DNA of 64,000 nucleotides from GCA-2684655 sp045105235 (lineage in GTDB: Bacteria > Planctomycetota > UBA1135 > UBA2386). Shown here in pieces: positions 1 through 7,855 of this stretch. The DNA is taken from assembly GCA_045105235.1 (NCBI GenBank), contig JBGCDH010000016.1:124001-188000 (forward strand). Direction: 5' to 3'. The notes below the pieces were generated by a model that did no database searches, had not been told where the DNA came from, and worked only from the letters and a program-made list of their open reading frames with translations. The position numbers and the translations under genes were made by a program. Positions within the stretch are counted from its first letter, which is position 1; every line of letters starts with the position of its first letter.

Positions 1-158
1 CCACCGCTTCAGTGCAAGGGCGACTGATGCGGAACACAGGCGAACCTGCGTCGGGGCCGACACATCGAGACCAGAAAGGTAGTCTCGTATTCGCCAGAGT
101 TAAAGCCCGGGCTAGGACGGCGGCGAGAATGCGCTCGGCAAACGATGCGGCACGCCGT

Positions 159-620
159 CTACCAGCGCGAGAATGCTGGGTGGCCGTCTTCGACCGCAAC
201 GAACTTGCCGTCGCATGTCGCGCAGATGCGCCCGTTTGCGTGCAGAGTGCCTGCTATTCTGGCACGTCGTCCCTCACGCTCTGTCAAGCGAGCGCGCAGC
301 GTGACCGGGCCATCGATGGGCGTTGGACGCCGAAGTTTAATTGTGTATTCGGCGGTCACCGTCGCGGGCGGCACGTCGCTGCCGAGCCCCAGCATCAGGT
401 GGTAGGCGGCGGCCCAGTTGCAATGGCAGTCCAGCAAGGTGCCGATGATGCCGCCGTTTAGCACGCCCGGAAACGCCTGGTGACGCTCGGCCGGCTGCCA
501 TTCGCAGACGATTTCGTCGCCCTCGACAAAGCTGCGAATGCCGAGCCCGTCGGCGTTGGCGGGGCCGCAGCCGAAGCACGCGTTCTCCGGTGCGTACTGT
601 TCCTGCAGGCTCTGCGTCAT
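159..620 (-). CDS. PaaI-family hotdog thioesterase
   Basis: This 153-residue protein looks like a PaaI/YbgC-type hotdog-fold acyl-CoA thioesterase. The N-terminus has the CFGCGPANADGLGI block typical of this subfamily, and the middle has NGGIIGTLLDCH, which matches the helix that carries the catalytic Asp/Glu region in PaaI enzymes. The C-terminal half gives the expected beta-sheet pattern. Its length is normal for the family. No signal peptide is visible, so it should act in the cytoplasm, hydrolysing an acyl-CoA or aryl-CoA of unknown identity. The start at 620 is an ATG. It is divergent from the Gfo/Idh/MocA gene starting at 697, so the two promoters share about 75 bases. The substrate cannot be read from sequence. 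Confidence 0.85.
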   Translation of the reverse strand: MTQSLQEQYAPENACFGCGPANADGLGIRSFVEGDEIVCEWQPAERHQAFPGVLNGGIIGTLLDCHCNWAAAYHLMLGLGSDVPPATVTAEYTIKLRRPTPIDGPVTLRARLTEREGRRARIAGTLHANGRICATCDGKFVAVEDGHPAFSRW

Positions 621-696
621 GGCGGCGATGATCTCGGCTGGCGTCGTTCAGTGCGAGCATCTGTCACGCTTTTGGCCGTTGCGCCATGATTCCAGC

Positions 697-2043
697 ATGC
701 GCTCGTCTCGTCGTTCGTTCCTCGGTGCAGCGGCTGCCGCCGCGGCCTCTTCCCGTCTCGGTGCCACGGCCGCTGCCTCCGGCAGCCTTTCGGAGTCGCA
801 GCAGGTCCCGTCCCCGGCGGGCTTGCGCCGGCCACGTCGGCTGATGGTCATTGGCGTTGCCAACCGCGGCGGAGCGAATCTAAACGGCGTGCAAAATGAG
901 ACCATCGCCGTGCTCTGCGACATCGACGGCGAACACCTCAAGAAGGCGAAGGAGCGCTTTCCAGAGGCGGAGACCGTGACGGACTACCGCGAGGTCCTGA
1001 CCGACGCCACGCGCTGCCAAAAGCTCGATGGAGTCGTCATCAGCACGCCGGATCACACCCACTACCACCCCGCGATGCTCGCGATCCAGCAGGGGCTCGA
1101 CGTCTACTGCGAAAAGCCGCTGACGCAGACCATCGCGCAGTCGCGCCGGCTGCTGGTCGCCGCCCAGGCGCGTGGCTGCGTAACGCAGATGGGCATCCAG
1201 ATCCACGCGCGCGACAACTTTCGTCGCGTTGTGGAAGCCGTGCGCGCGGGGGCTGTCGGCCGCGTGCGCGACGTCTACGTCTTCGTCAATGGAACCAACT
1301 GGTCGGCGAGCGAGCTGCCCAAGACCGCCGATGCGCCCGAGCACGTCGCGTGGGACACGTGGCTCGGCCCGGCGCAGCCGCGCGACTTTTCGCCTGGCTA
1401 CCACCCGGCAGGCTGGCGCCGCTACTGGGCGTTTGGCGGCGGCACGACCGCCGACATGGCCTGCCACTACAGCGACCTTGCGTTTTGGGCGCTGGATCTG
1501 GATGCACCGACCTCGCTGCAGGCCGACGGCCCGGCGCCCCACCCCGAATGCGCGCCGGACGGCATGCGCTGCGTCTACGACTACCCGGCGCGCGACGTCG
1601 CCGGCCGCGGCCGGCGCGAAGCGCTGAAGCTGCACTGGCACGCGGCCAAGGATCGTCCGAGCGAAGTGCTCCAAAAGCTCGGGCTCGAAGACTGGCGCAA
1701 CGGCGTGCTTTTCGTCGGCGACGATGGCTGGCTGGTCAGCAACTACGACAAGCACATCCTCGGCCCGGACACGCGCGCCGCCGAATGGGTGCCGCCGCCG
1801 CAGACGATCGCCAAGTCCGTCGGCCACCACCGCGAGTGGCTCGACTGCTGCGCCGATCGCACCCAGCCGAGCTGTTCGTTTGCCTATTCGGTGCCGCTGA
1901 CCGAGGCGGCGCTGCTCGCCAACGTCGCCTACCGCGCGGCCGCCGGCAAGCGCATCGCGTGGGATGCGGTCACGATGCGCACCGACGATGCTGCTGCCAA
2001 CGCGCTGCTCGATGTCGAGGCTCGCGCCGGCTTTGACGTGTAG
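697..2043 (+). CDS. Tat-exported Gfo/Idh/MocA family oxidoreductase
   Basis: A 448-residue NAD(P)-dependent oxidoreductase of the Gfo/Idh/MocA family, which usually acts on sugars, inositols or related polyols. Residues 3-10 (SSRRSFLG) with the following Ala-rich stretch form a Tat signal, so the protein should be folded with its cofactor and exported. The dinucleotide-binding loop lies near residues 49-58 (LMVIGVANRGG region), and the family's EKP motif is at 139-141. The C-terminal alpha/beta domain is complete. I chose the ATG at 697 rather than upstream codons because it places the twin arginines at residues 5-6. A -10-like CATGAT sits 6 bases before it. Secreted paralogues of this family are very common in Planctomycetota. 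The substrate is unknown. Confidence 0.92.
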   Translation: MRSSRRSFLGAAAAAAASSRLGATAAASGSLSESQQVPSPAGLRRPRRLMVIGVANRGGANLNGVQNETIAVLCDIDGEHLKKAKERFPEAETVTDYREVLTDATRCQKLDGVVISTPDHTHYHPAMLAIQQGLDVYCEKPLTQTIAQSRRLLVAAQARGCVTQMGIQIHARDNFRRVVEAVRAGAVGRVRDVYVFVNGTNWSASELPKTADAPEHVAWDTWLGPAQPRDFSPGYHPAGWRRYWAFGGGTTADMACHYSDLAFWALDLDAPTSLQADGPAPHPECAPDGMRCVYDYPARDVAGRGRREALKLHWHAAKDRPSEVLQKLGLEDWRNGVLFVGDDGWLVSNYDKHILGPDTRAAEWVPPPQTIAKSVGHHREWLDCCADRTQPSCSFAYSVPLTEAALLANVAYRAAAGKRIAWDAVTMRTDDAAANALLDVEARAGFDV

Positions 2044-2088
2044 CGGTCGGAAGCGCCCATCTGGCTTCGCTGCGGTTGTTCTGCCGGG

Positions 2089-2556
2089 CTACACGTGCTT
2101 CGCCAAACGCGCACCGACTTCGAGCAGCAGCCCCGTCTCCGTCGGCGTGAAGTCGTAGGCGGTCGGCTTTGCGATGCCCAAGACGCCACGCAGGCGGTCG
2201 CCATCGAGCATCGGTGACGCGAGCGAGCCTTCCATCTGGGTCATCTTTGCCGTCGGCCGTGCGACGCCGCTGTCGTCCGTTTGCAGGTTGCAGACCTGCA
2301 CGGGTTCTTTGCGTTCGGCGGCGATGCCGGCCATGCCCTTGCCGATCGGGATGAGCTGCACCTTGTCGAGAACCGGTGGCGGCAGGCCCTGCTGCGCCGC
2401 CAAGTGCAGCATGCCGTCGTCGCCGAGCAGGTGGGCGGTTGCGACGGGGCACGAAAAGCGGTCGGCGAGCGCGGCGAGCACTTCGGGCCAGGCGATCGGA
2501 GAAGCTTCGAGCAGGCTGTCTAGCTTCGTCAGCAGCGGTTCCGAGGCGGAGTCCAT
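2089..2556 (-). CDS. GAF-domain protein
   Basis: A stand-alone GAF domain of 155 residues. The predicted core runs from about residue 25 to 150 and includes a phrase typical of such domains, IPIGKGMAGIAAERKEPV, followed by GVLGIAKP near the end. There is no kinase, cyclase or DNA-binding domain attached, so it probably binds a small ligand and acts through a partner. It contains a cysteine at FSCPVA and another at VQVCNL; the free-methionine sulfoxide reductases are also single GAF proteins, but their three-cysteine pattern is not evident. The ATG at 2556 has a TAGACT box 7 bases upstream. It is encoded convergently with the oxidoreductase gene. Confidence 0.8.
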   Translation of the reverse strand: MDSASEPLLTKLDSLLEASPIAWPEVLAALADRFSCPVATAHLLGDDGMLHLAAQQGLPPPVLDKVQLIPIGKGMAGIAAERKEPVQVCNLQTDDSGVARPTAKMTQMEGSLASPMLDGDRLRGVLGIAKPTAYDFTPTETGLLLEVGARLAKHV

Positions 2557-2563
2557 GCTCCCC

Positions 2564-2569
2564 AGTCTA
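2564..2569 (-). promoter_or_regulatory. -10 box TAGACT of the GAF gene
   Basis: TAGACT ends 7 bases before the ATG at 2556 on the minus strand. This spacing recurs at many genes in the window and suggests a leaderless transcript. No convincing -35 element is seen. Confidence 0.5.
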
Positions 2570-2598
2570 CCGGCTGGCGCGACGGCGCCGGGCGCGAT

Positions 2599-3363
2599 TT
2601 AGCTGCGCCGCAACGCGGCCACGACGCGGGCGACGTCGACGTCTTCGGTCGTGCGCACCGAATACTCATCGCGGACTTCGGTTGCACCCATGGGCACGCC
2701 TTCTCGGCGGAACTTCATGCGGCTGTCTCGCGAGCCGGCGGCCGAAAGATGCACTTCGCGCACGCCCGTCAGCTCCACCAGGCGTTCGACGGTGTCGCCG
2801 CGCACGCCGGCGCCGGCCATGACCGTGATCCGGTTGTCCGCCCGCCGGACAAAATCACGCAGGCGCAGTCGACCGTCGTAGGCGCTTTTGGCCTGTCCCG
2901 AAGTCAGCACGCGTGCCACGCCGAGTTCTACCAGCGTCTCGATGGCCTCGTCGCCGTCGCGGCACAGATCAAATGCCCGGTGGCAGGTGATGGGCAGGCC
3001 GTCGGCGAGATCGACAAACTCGGCCATGCGGCGGCTGTCGATGTCCCCGGTTGCGGTCAGCGCGCCGACGACGAAGCCGTGGGCGCCCGCTTCGCGCAGC
3101 GCTTCGATGTCGCGCACCATCACGTCGACTTCGTCCGCGCCGTAGAGAAAGTCGCCGGGGCGCGGCCGCAGCATGGCGAAGACCGGAATCTGGACTGCGC
3201 TCGATACGGCCTGGCAGAGGCCGACGCTCGGCGTCAGGCCGCCGGCATCGAGGTTTGCGCAGAGTTCGATGCGGTTGGCTCCGCCCACGACGGCCGCGTA
3301 GGCGCCGGCGAGCGATTCGACAGCGCATTCGACAAGAACGGGTGCATTGGCGGCGTCGACCAC
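2599..3363 (-). CDS. cutC: CutC family protein
   Basis: A TIM-barrel protein of about 254 residues matching the CutC family (E. coli CutC is 248). Recognisable blocks are VECAVESLAGA at the start, GGANRIELCANLDAGGLTPS, MLRPRPGDFLY, HRAFDLC and the C-terminal VREVHLSAAG. CutC was first linked to copper tolerance in E. coli, but its biochemical role is unsettled, so I give only the family. The open frame extends far upstream without a stop; I chose the GTG at 3363 because homology begins there. A GTG at 3381 is an alternative and would overlap the divergent gene's region. It is divergent from the FHA-protease gene, with a very short intergenic region. Confidence 0.88.
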   Translation of the reverse strand: MVDAANAPVLVECAVESLAGAYAAVVGGANRIELCANLDAGGLTPSVGLCQAVSSAVQIPVFAMLRPRPGDFLYGADEVDVMVRDIEALREAGAHGFVVGALTATGDIDSRRMAEFVDLADGLPITCHRAFDLCRDGDEAIETLVELGVARVLTSGQAKSAYDGRLRLRDFVRRADNRITVMAGAGVRGDTVERLVELTGVREVHLSAAGSRDSRMKFRREGVPMGATEVRDEYSVRTTEDVDVARVVAALRRS

Positions 3364-3369
3364 AGCTCC

Positions 3370-3375
3370 TATGGT
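3370..3375 (+). promoter_or_regulatory. -10 box TATGGT of the FHA-protease gene
   Basis: TATGGT is followed by 6 bases and then the ATG at 3382. It lies in the narrow divergent gap with cutC and fits the leaderless pattern. Confidence 0.5.
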
Positions 3376-3381
3376 GCGCAC

Positions 3382-4767
3382 ATGCGCGCTCAATTGCTGC
3401 ACCTTTCCGGACCCCAGCGCGGGCGCACCGTGACCTATCGCGAACCGGTGGTGCACATTGGCCGCGCGAGCAGCAGCGAATGCGCGCTCCCCGTCGACGC
3501 CGTGGCCGACGAGCACGCCAAGATCACCTGGATCGAAGACGACTGCCGCTTTCATCTGCAGGGGATCGATGGCCCGGTCTTCGTCAACGGCCAGCAGGTC
3601 GACGAGGTCTACCTGCGCGATGGCGACCAGCTCGAGTTTGGGGTCGGTGGCCCGCGGGCGCGGTTTCGCATCTACGTGCCGATCGGCGCGGTCTGCAAAC
3701 CGGTTCGTCGCATGCTGTCGGACGCGAAGGCCGTGGCCGAACACAGCGATGCCGGCACGGCGACGCGCATGCTGACCAAGGACCTGCTCACTCAGGCGAC
3801 GCCGCAGCTCAAGATCGGCTTCCCGCTGCTCGTCGTGGGCGCGGCTTTGCTGGTCGCGTGGCTTGGCGGCTGGTTCGTCAGTCGTTCGATTCAGCAGCGG
3901 GAGCAGGAGACGGCGGATCATGTCGCGATGCAGGAGATTGCCGAGCTGCGCAAGCAGCAGGCGGAGGTCGCCAATCGCATCGAGCAGCTTTCGCAGGCCG
4001 ACGACGTCTTTCGGCGGGTCCAGCGCGAATGGTCGCGCGGCGTCTGCTTGATCCACGGCATCTATCGCATGGAAATGCCGGATGGCTCGTGGTTCGAGGC
4101 GAGGCCGGGCAAGCCCTATCAGTCGGAGTACACCGGCTCTGGTTTTCTGGTCAGCGCCGATGGGCAGATTGTGACCAACCGTCACGTCGCGCTGCCGTGG
4201 ACGGAAGACGGTCAGGACAAGACGCTGGTGGAGGCAGGCGCCAAGCCAAAGTTCGTGCACTTCACCGCGACGTTCCCGGGGCGCGCCCCGGTCGACATCG
4301 GCCAAGACACGATCCGGCGCCGCAAGGACACGCTCGACGTAGCGGTGGTTCGCCTCGAGCCCAATCAGGTCGAAGGCATCCCGATCCTGCCGCTGCGCGA
4401 GGACGGCACCGAAGGCGACGACCAGCGCGCGATCGTGGTTGGCTATCCAACCGGTCTCGGGGCGCTGCTGGCGCGCGCCGACAGCGATACTCTCGACGCG
4501 TTGCGTCAGACGGCAGCGTCGATGAGCGACGCGATTTCGCAGCTCGCGACCGCCGACAAGATCCGGCCGGTCATCACCAAGGGCGTGGTCAGCAACGCCG
4601 AGAACAACATCATCGCCTACGACGCGTCGACGACGGGTGGCGGCTCGGGCGGGCCGGTCTTTAGCGGTCGCGGCGACGTGATCGCCGTCAACTTCGCCGT
4701 GCAGCGGAACTTCGTCGGCAACAACCTGGGGGTGCCGATCCGGTTCGCGCGGGCGCTGCTCGAGTAG
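3382..4767 (+). CDS. FHA domain - transmembrane - trypsin-like serine protease
   Basis: A 461-residue membrane protein with three parts. Residues about 20-95 form an FHA phosphothreonine-binding domain (GRASSSECALPVD, then DEHAKI and a GDQLEFG end). Residues about 145-166 are one transmembrane helix (LKIGFPLLVVGAALLVAWLG region), followed by a coiled-coil rich in Glu and Gln. The C-terminal part is a trypsin-like protease with the full triad: His268 in VTNRHVA, Asp319 in TLDVAVV and Ser422 in GGSGGPV. The likely topology is a cytoplasmic FHA domain and a periplasmic protease, which would let phosphorylation inside the cell report on or control proteolysis outside. The start at 3382 places the FHA domain directly after the start and has a -10 box 6 bases upstream. 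Confidence 0.85.
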   Translation: MRAQLLHLSGPQRGRTVTYREPVVHIGRASSSECALPVDAVADEHAKITWIEDDCRFHLQGIDGPVFVNGQQVDEVYLRDGDQLEFGVGGPRARFRIYVPIGAVCKPVRRMLSDAKAVAEHSDAGTATRMLTKDLLTQATPQLKIGFPLLVVGAALLVAWLGGWFVSRSIQQREQETADHVAMQEIAELRKQQAEVANRIEQLSQADDVFRRVQREWSRGVCLIHGIYRMEMPDGSWFEARPGKPYQSEYTGSGFLVSADGQIVTNRHVALPWTEDGQDKTLVEAGAKPKFVHFTATFPGRAPVDIGQDTIRRRKDTLDVAVVRLEPNQVEGIPILPLREDGTEGDDQRAIVVGYPTGLGALLARADSDTLDALRQTAASMSDAISQLATADKIRPVITKGVVSNAENNIIAYDASTTGGGSGGPVFSGRGDVIAVNFAVQRNFVGNNLGVPIRFARALLE

Positions 4768-4950
4768 CGGCGCGACGGATCCGGCGCACGCCGACTTTTG
4801 TCGAGTCCGGTCGCGCCGGATATCGCTCCGGCGGCCCTGGCTGGGCTCCGATCAGACCGAAAAAAATCGGTGCGCGCTGGCGCCAATCTGCGAAACTGTC
4901 GGCCCGCGGTCGGTCAGCCGCGAAGCGCCCACGTGGCGGAGGGCATCGAA

Positions 4951-5916
4951 GTGGTCGGCAGAAAAAAGAATCCGGTGGGCGGGCTGCAAAGCCAGAAAGA
5001 TGGCGGTGCGCGCCAAAATGGCGGGGCCCTGGGCCCGCGTGGGCGCGGGCTGTTTGGTCGTCTTCTCGAAGGCCTGCGCGCGCCCCCGGCGCCGCGGCAG
5101 GAGGCCATCTCGATCGCCGTTGCGAGCGGCAAAGGTGGCACGGGCAAGTCCTTCCTGGCGACGTCGCTGGCGGTGCTGCTGCACCGCGCCGAGCGGCGGA
5201 CGGTGCTGGTCGACTGTGACTTTGGGCTGGCGTGCGATCACCTGCTGCTCGGCGTCAAGCCGACGCTGACGCTGCAGCAGCTGCTCGCGGGCCAGTGCTC
5301 GATCGAGCAGGTCCTGGCGCAGACCCCGTGCGGGCCGCGGCTGCTGCCCGGCGCGTCCGGCGTGCGGCGCATGGCGACCCCGACCGACAAGGATCTGACG
5401 ACGTTTGCCCGCGAACTCGGTGCGCTGTCGCAGAACGAAGATGCGCTGGTGCTCGATCTCGGCGCCGGCATTGCGCCCGCGACGGTCCTGACGATGCTCG
5501 GCGCAGACTGGATCGTGCTGGTGACGCAGCCGGAGATCGCCGCATTGGTCGACGCCTACGCGGTCATCAAGGTCATCGCCCAGGTCAAAAAGGACGCGCG
5601 CTTTTTGATTGTCGTCAATCGCGTCAACGAGCCCGGCCGAGGCGAACTCGCGTTCCAGCGCCTGACCGAAGTGGCCAGCCAGAACGTCGGCGTCGAGCTG
5701 CGCTACCTCGGCGAGATCCCGGACGACGATTCGGTCATGCAGCATCGCCTCGGCCAGCTGCCGCTCGTGGTCACCGATCCGGACTGCGCGACGTCGAAGG
5801 CCGTGGAGGCGCTTTGCGAGCGGCTGATCCAGATCTGCGACGGCATGAAGCCGCGCACCGTGCCGGGCGACGGCGGCATCCAAGAGCGCTTCCGGCAGCA
5901 TCGGCTTTTTCTGTAG
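4951..5916 (+). CDS. MinD/FlhG-type ParA ATPase
   Basis: A 321-residue deviant Walker-A ATPase. GKGGTGKS is at residues 60-67 with the signature lysine early in the loop, followed by VDCDFGLACDHLLLG (Walker A' region) and a later LVLDLGAGIAP switch. The overall pattern resembles FlhG/MinD, which position flagella, division or other polar structures by ATP-dependent membrane binding. No flhF or fli genes are nearby, and no clear C-terminal amphipathic MinD helix is visible, so the cargo is unknown. The open frame continues upstream to a TTG at 4798, but I chose the GTG at 4951 because a GGAGGG Shine-Dalgarno sequence lies 8 bases before it. The 183 bases before this start hold only a small ACCGA/TCGGT hairpin with an A-rich loop. 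Confidence 0.82.
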   Translation: MVGRKKNPVGGLQSQKDGGARQNGGALGPRGRGLFGRLLEGLRAPPAPRQEAISIAVASGKGGTGKSFLATSLAVLLHRAERRTVLVDCDFGLACDHLLLGVKPTLTLQQLLAGQCSIEQVLAQTPCGPRLLPGASGVRRMATPTDKDLTTFARELGALSQNEDALVLDLGAGIAPATVLTMLGADWIVLVTQPEIAALVDAYAVIKVIAQVKKDARFLIVVNRVNEPGRGELAFQRLTEVASQNVGVELRYLGEIPDDDSVMQHRLGQLPLVVTDPDCATSKAVEALCERLIQICDGMKPRTVPGDGGIQERFRQHRLFL

Positions 5917-5973
5917 CGCCGTTGGCACCGGTCAGAGGCGCTGAGCCTGCCGTTGCGAAGGCGTCGCAGTTGT

Positions 5974-5998
5974 CCGGTCGTTAAGCCGGCAAGTTTTT
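5974..5998 (+). terminator. Possible intrinsic terminator after the ParA gene
   Basis: CCGGT and GCCGG flank a six-base loop, followed by caa and a gttttt tract. The stem is short (5 pairs, one a wobble), so this is only a plausible terminator. It sits about 60 bases after the ParA stop and before the ECF sigma gene. Confidence 0.4.
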
Positions 5999-6046
5999 GC
6001 GCGGAAATCTGCACCCCGAGCGCATTGCCGGGGCACTGACACGAAG

Positions 6047-6694
6047 ATGACCGTCGTGCGCCGGAGCCAAGCCAGAGAGCCCGCCGAAGGCGAGCCCAAG
6101 CGGAATGCAGACAGGCCCGCTCGGCTTGCCGGGACGGGTGTCGTTGCTCCCGTGGAGGCGATCGCTGACGGAGCCTTTGTGCGGCTGGTCCGCGAGGAGC
6201 AGGGACGGCTGTGGCGCTACCTGCGGCTGCTTGGCGCGACCGAGCACGAGGCTGCGGATATGAGCCAGGATGCGTTTGTGGTGCTTGCCGAGCGGCTCGG
6301 CGGTCGTGGCCCGGCGATGTCGGGCGAGCAGGATCCCGTGCTCCATCCCGCGGCGTTTCTGCGCGGCACGGCGCGCAACCTGCTGATCGCCGCGCGACGA
6401 CGTGCTCGCCGCGAGGTTCCGGCCGCGTCGCTCGGCGAGGCCATCGAGCAGATGCTGTCGGTCGAGCCGGATGCGCTCGACGACGCGCGTATCGATGCGC
6501 TGCGCGCGTGCGTCCAGCAGCTCGATGGGCGCATGGCGCAAGCGGTGCGCAGCCACCACCTCGATGGCCGCTCGTGTGAAAGCGTGGCGGCCGAACTTGG
6601 GCTTGGTGCCAACGGCATCAAGTCTCTGCTGTCGCGTGCTCGCCGGGCATTGCGCGATTGCGTCAACCGCCGCGTGCGGCAGGAGTCCGAATGA
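6047..6694 (+). CDS. ECF sigma factor
   Basis: A 215-residue group-4 (ECF) sigma factor. After about 40 poorly conserved residues there is a region-2 core (FVRLVREEQGRLWRYLRLLG and SQDAFVVLAERLGG), then a helix with FLRGTARNLLIAARRR, and a region-4 helix-turn-helix (ESVAAELGLGANGIKSLLSR). It would direct RNA polymerase to a small regulon. Its stop codon overlaps the start of the next gene, which encodes an anti-sigma-like membrane protein, so the two are translationally coupled and the neighbour is the obvious regulator. No autoregulated promoter could be identified. Confidence 0.88.
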   Translation: MTVVRRSQAREPAEGEPKRNADRPARLAGTGVVAPVEAIADGAFVRLVREEQGRLWRYLRLLGATEHEAADMSQDAFVVLAERLGGRGPAMSGEQDPVLHPAAFLRGTARNLLIAARRRARREVPAASLGEAIEQMLSVEPDALDDARIDALRACVQQLDGRMAQAVRSHHLDGRSCESVAAELGLGANGIKSLLSRARRALRDCVNRRVRQESE

Positions 6695-7707
6695 TGAGCG
6701 ATGATTTGCACGGCAGCGAGAGCCAGGCTGACGCCGGGCAGGAGTCCGAACTGGAAGCGCGCCTGCTGCAGCAGTCGCTCGACGAAGTGGCCGGGCGCGC
6801 GGCGCCGCCGGACCAGCTGCGAGCCGTGCTGGCGCGCGTCGAGCGAGAACGTCAGCGCGCCGTTGAGACCGACCGATCCGCAGGCCGATCCGCAGGCCAA
6901 TCCTCTGGCCGATCCTCAGACCCATCGCATGGGGCAACGTCTGCGGTGTCCGCCGCGAGTCCGACGGCTGCTGGTCCGCCCTTCGCTGCGCCGCAGACGC
7001 CGCGCATGTTTGCCGCCGCCCTGGTGCTGTTCGGCATCGCCGTGTTGATCGCGGCCGCCGTTGCGACGCGCGAGCGCGAGCTTCCAAGCGGCAACCCGGA
7101 CCGCGTGGCGGCTCAGAGCACGACAAATCCGAGTGGCGTCGTTCCGCCCGTTGCGAGCGGTCCCGCCCCGGAATCCCGCTCCGAATCCGGCCCGGAATCG
7201 GGCCAGACCCCTGTCGAGACCCATCCGCTTCCCAAGGGGGCGGATCCAGCGGACCTGGCGGCGATGCGTTCGGCGGACGCCATGCTCGCGGCCGAGCAAC
7301 GGCTGCGTACGCAGCTTGCCGAGGGGCGCATCCAGGGCATCGACCGGGTGCTGCCGTTTTCGCGGCTGGCGTCCTGGGACTATCAAGAAGGGCTCGTCGG
7401 CGCCCCGCAGGACGTGCGCGATCTCGACGGCAGCAAGGTGCTGATGCTCGGGTTCATGCTGCCCATCGCCGAGGTCGAAGGCATGCGTGAGTTCTTGCTG
7501 GTGGAGTCGCTGTGGTCGTGTTGCTACGGCACGCCCCCCAACGTCAACGGCCTGGTTCGCTGCGTCATGCCAGAGAGACGCACGACCGACTACCTCTTTG
7601 ATCCGCTCAAGCTGGTTGGCACGCTGCGCGTCAAGGAGACGGTGCTCGACGGCTACTGCGTCGACGTCTTCCAGCTGCACGTCGACTTCCTCGAGGTGGT
7701 GGAGTAG
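6691..7707 (+). CDS. Anti-sigma-like membrane protein fused to a DUF3299 domain
   Basis: A 338-residue protein with an unusual build. The first 60 residues are acidic and helical, like cytoplasmic anti-sigma segments. A low-complexity linker follows (RSAGRSAGQSSGR). One transmembrane helix lies near residues 107-128 (FAAALVLFGIAVLIAAAVA), then a Pro/Ser-rich spacer, and finally a DUF3299-like domain (LDGSKVLMLGFMLP, EFLLVESLWSCCYGTPPN, LVGTLRV). DUF3299 proteins are usually small secreted proteins of unknown function. The ATG at 6691 overlaps the sigma stop (ATGA); a second ATG at 6694 has better spacing from AGGAG at 6681-6685. The role as a sensor or inhibitor of the upstream sigma factor is inferred from layout only. 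Confidence 0.75.
   Translation: MMSDDLHGSESQADAGQESELEARLLQQSLDEVAGRAAPPDQLRAVLARVERERQRAVETDRSAGRSAGQSSGRSSDPSHGATSAVSAASPTAAGPPFAAPQTPRMFAAALVLFGIAVLIAAAVATRERELPSGNPDRVAAQSTTNPSGVVPPVASGPAPESRSESGPESGQTPVETHPLPKGADPADLAAMRSADAMLAAEQRLRTQLAEGRIQGIDRVLPFSRLASWDYQEGLVGAPQDVRDLDGSKVLMLGFMLPIAEVEGMREFLLVESLWSCCYGTPPNVNGLVRCVMPERRTTDYLFDPLKLVGTLRVKETVLDGYCVDVFQLHVDFLEVVE
6875..6922 (+). repeat. Four 12-base tandem repeats in coding sequence
   Basis: Four imperfect copies of gatccgcaggcc lie in frame and encode the RSAG/QSSG linker before the transmembrane helix of the anti-sigma-like protein. The unit is a multiple of three, so copy-number change would only alter linker length. Confidence 0.8.
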
Positions 7708-7756
7708 CGCGCCGCCGATCCTGGCGGGTCATCCGGCAGGCCGCCAGGCGGGCCCT

Positions 7757-7775
7757 CGGACGGGCCACCCGTCCG
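7757..7775 (+). terminator. GC-rich hairpin after the DUF3299 gene
   Basis: CGGACGGG and CCCGTCCG form a perfect 8-pair stem around a CCA loop, 50 bases after the stop. There is no T-tract, so it may be a Rho-independent terminator of the U-less type or an RNA-stabilising hairpin. Confidence 0.4.
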
Positions 7776-7842
7776 GTGGCATCGCGGCTGGCGCGATTCG
7801 GGACGCTCGCTGAGCGCTTCGCTCCCGGTGCCATTCGGACGC

Positions 7843-7848
7843 TATACT
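7843..7848 (+). promoter_or_regulatory. -10 box TATACT of the CTU selenoprotein gene
   Basis: TATACT ends 7 bases before the ATG at 7856, a near-consensus -10 at the spacing seen for other genes here. It points to a leaderless transcript starting at or near the ATG. Confidence 0.6.
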
Positions 7849-7855
7849 TGCGCGT

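Noticed and set aside
1..158. A gene at the left edge of the window
   Set aside because: The short frames there have no start signal or domain pattern and overlap the thioesterase; I see nothing supportable.
880..1830. A 316-codon minus-strand frame antisense to the Gfo/Idh/MocA gene
   Set aside because: It is a shadow frame with an abnormal composition, and the plus-strand gene is clearly real.
3364..4305. Upstream extension of cutC through the FHA-protease region
   Set aside because: The extra 310 residues lack homology and overlap a well-supported gene on the opposite strand.
4951..5916. Plasmid partition system or replication origin at the ParA gene
   Set aside because: No parB-like gene or parS-type repeats are adjacent, and the protein looks more like MinD/FlhG.
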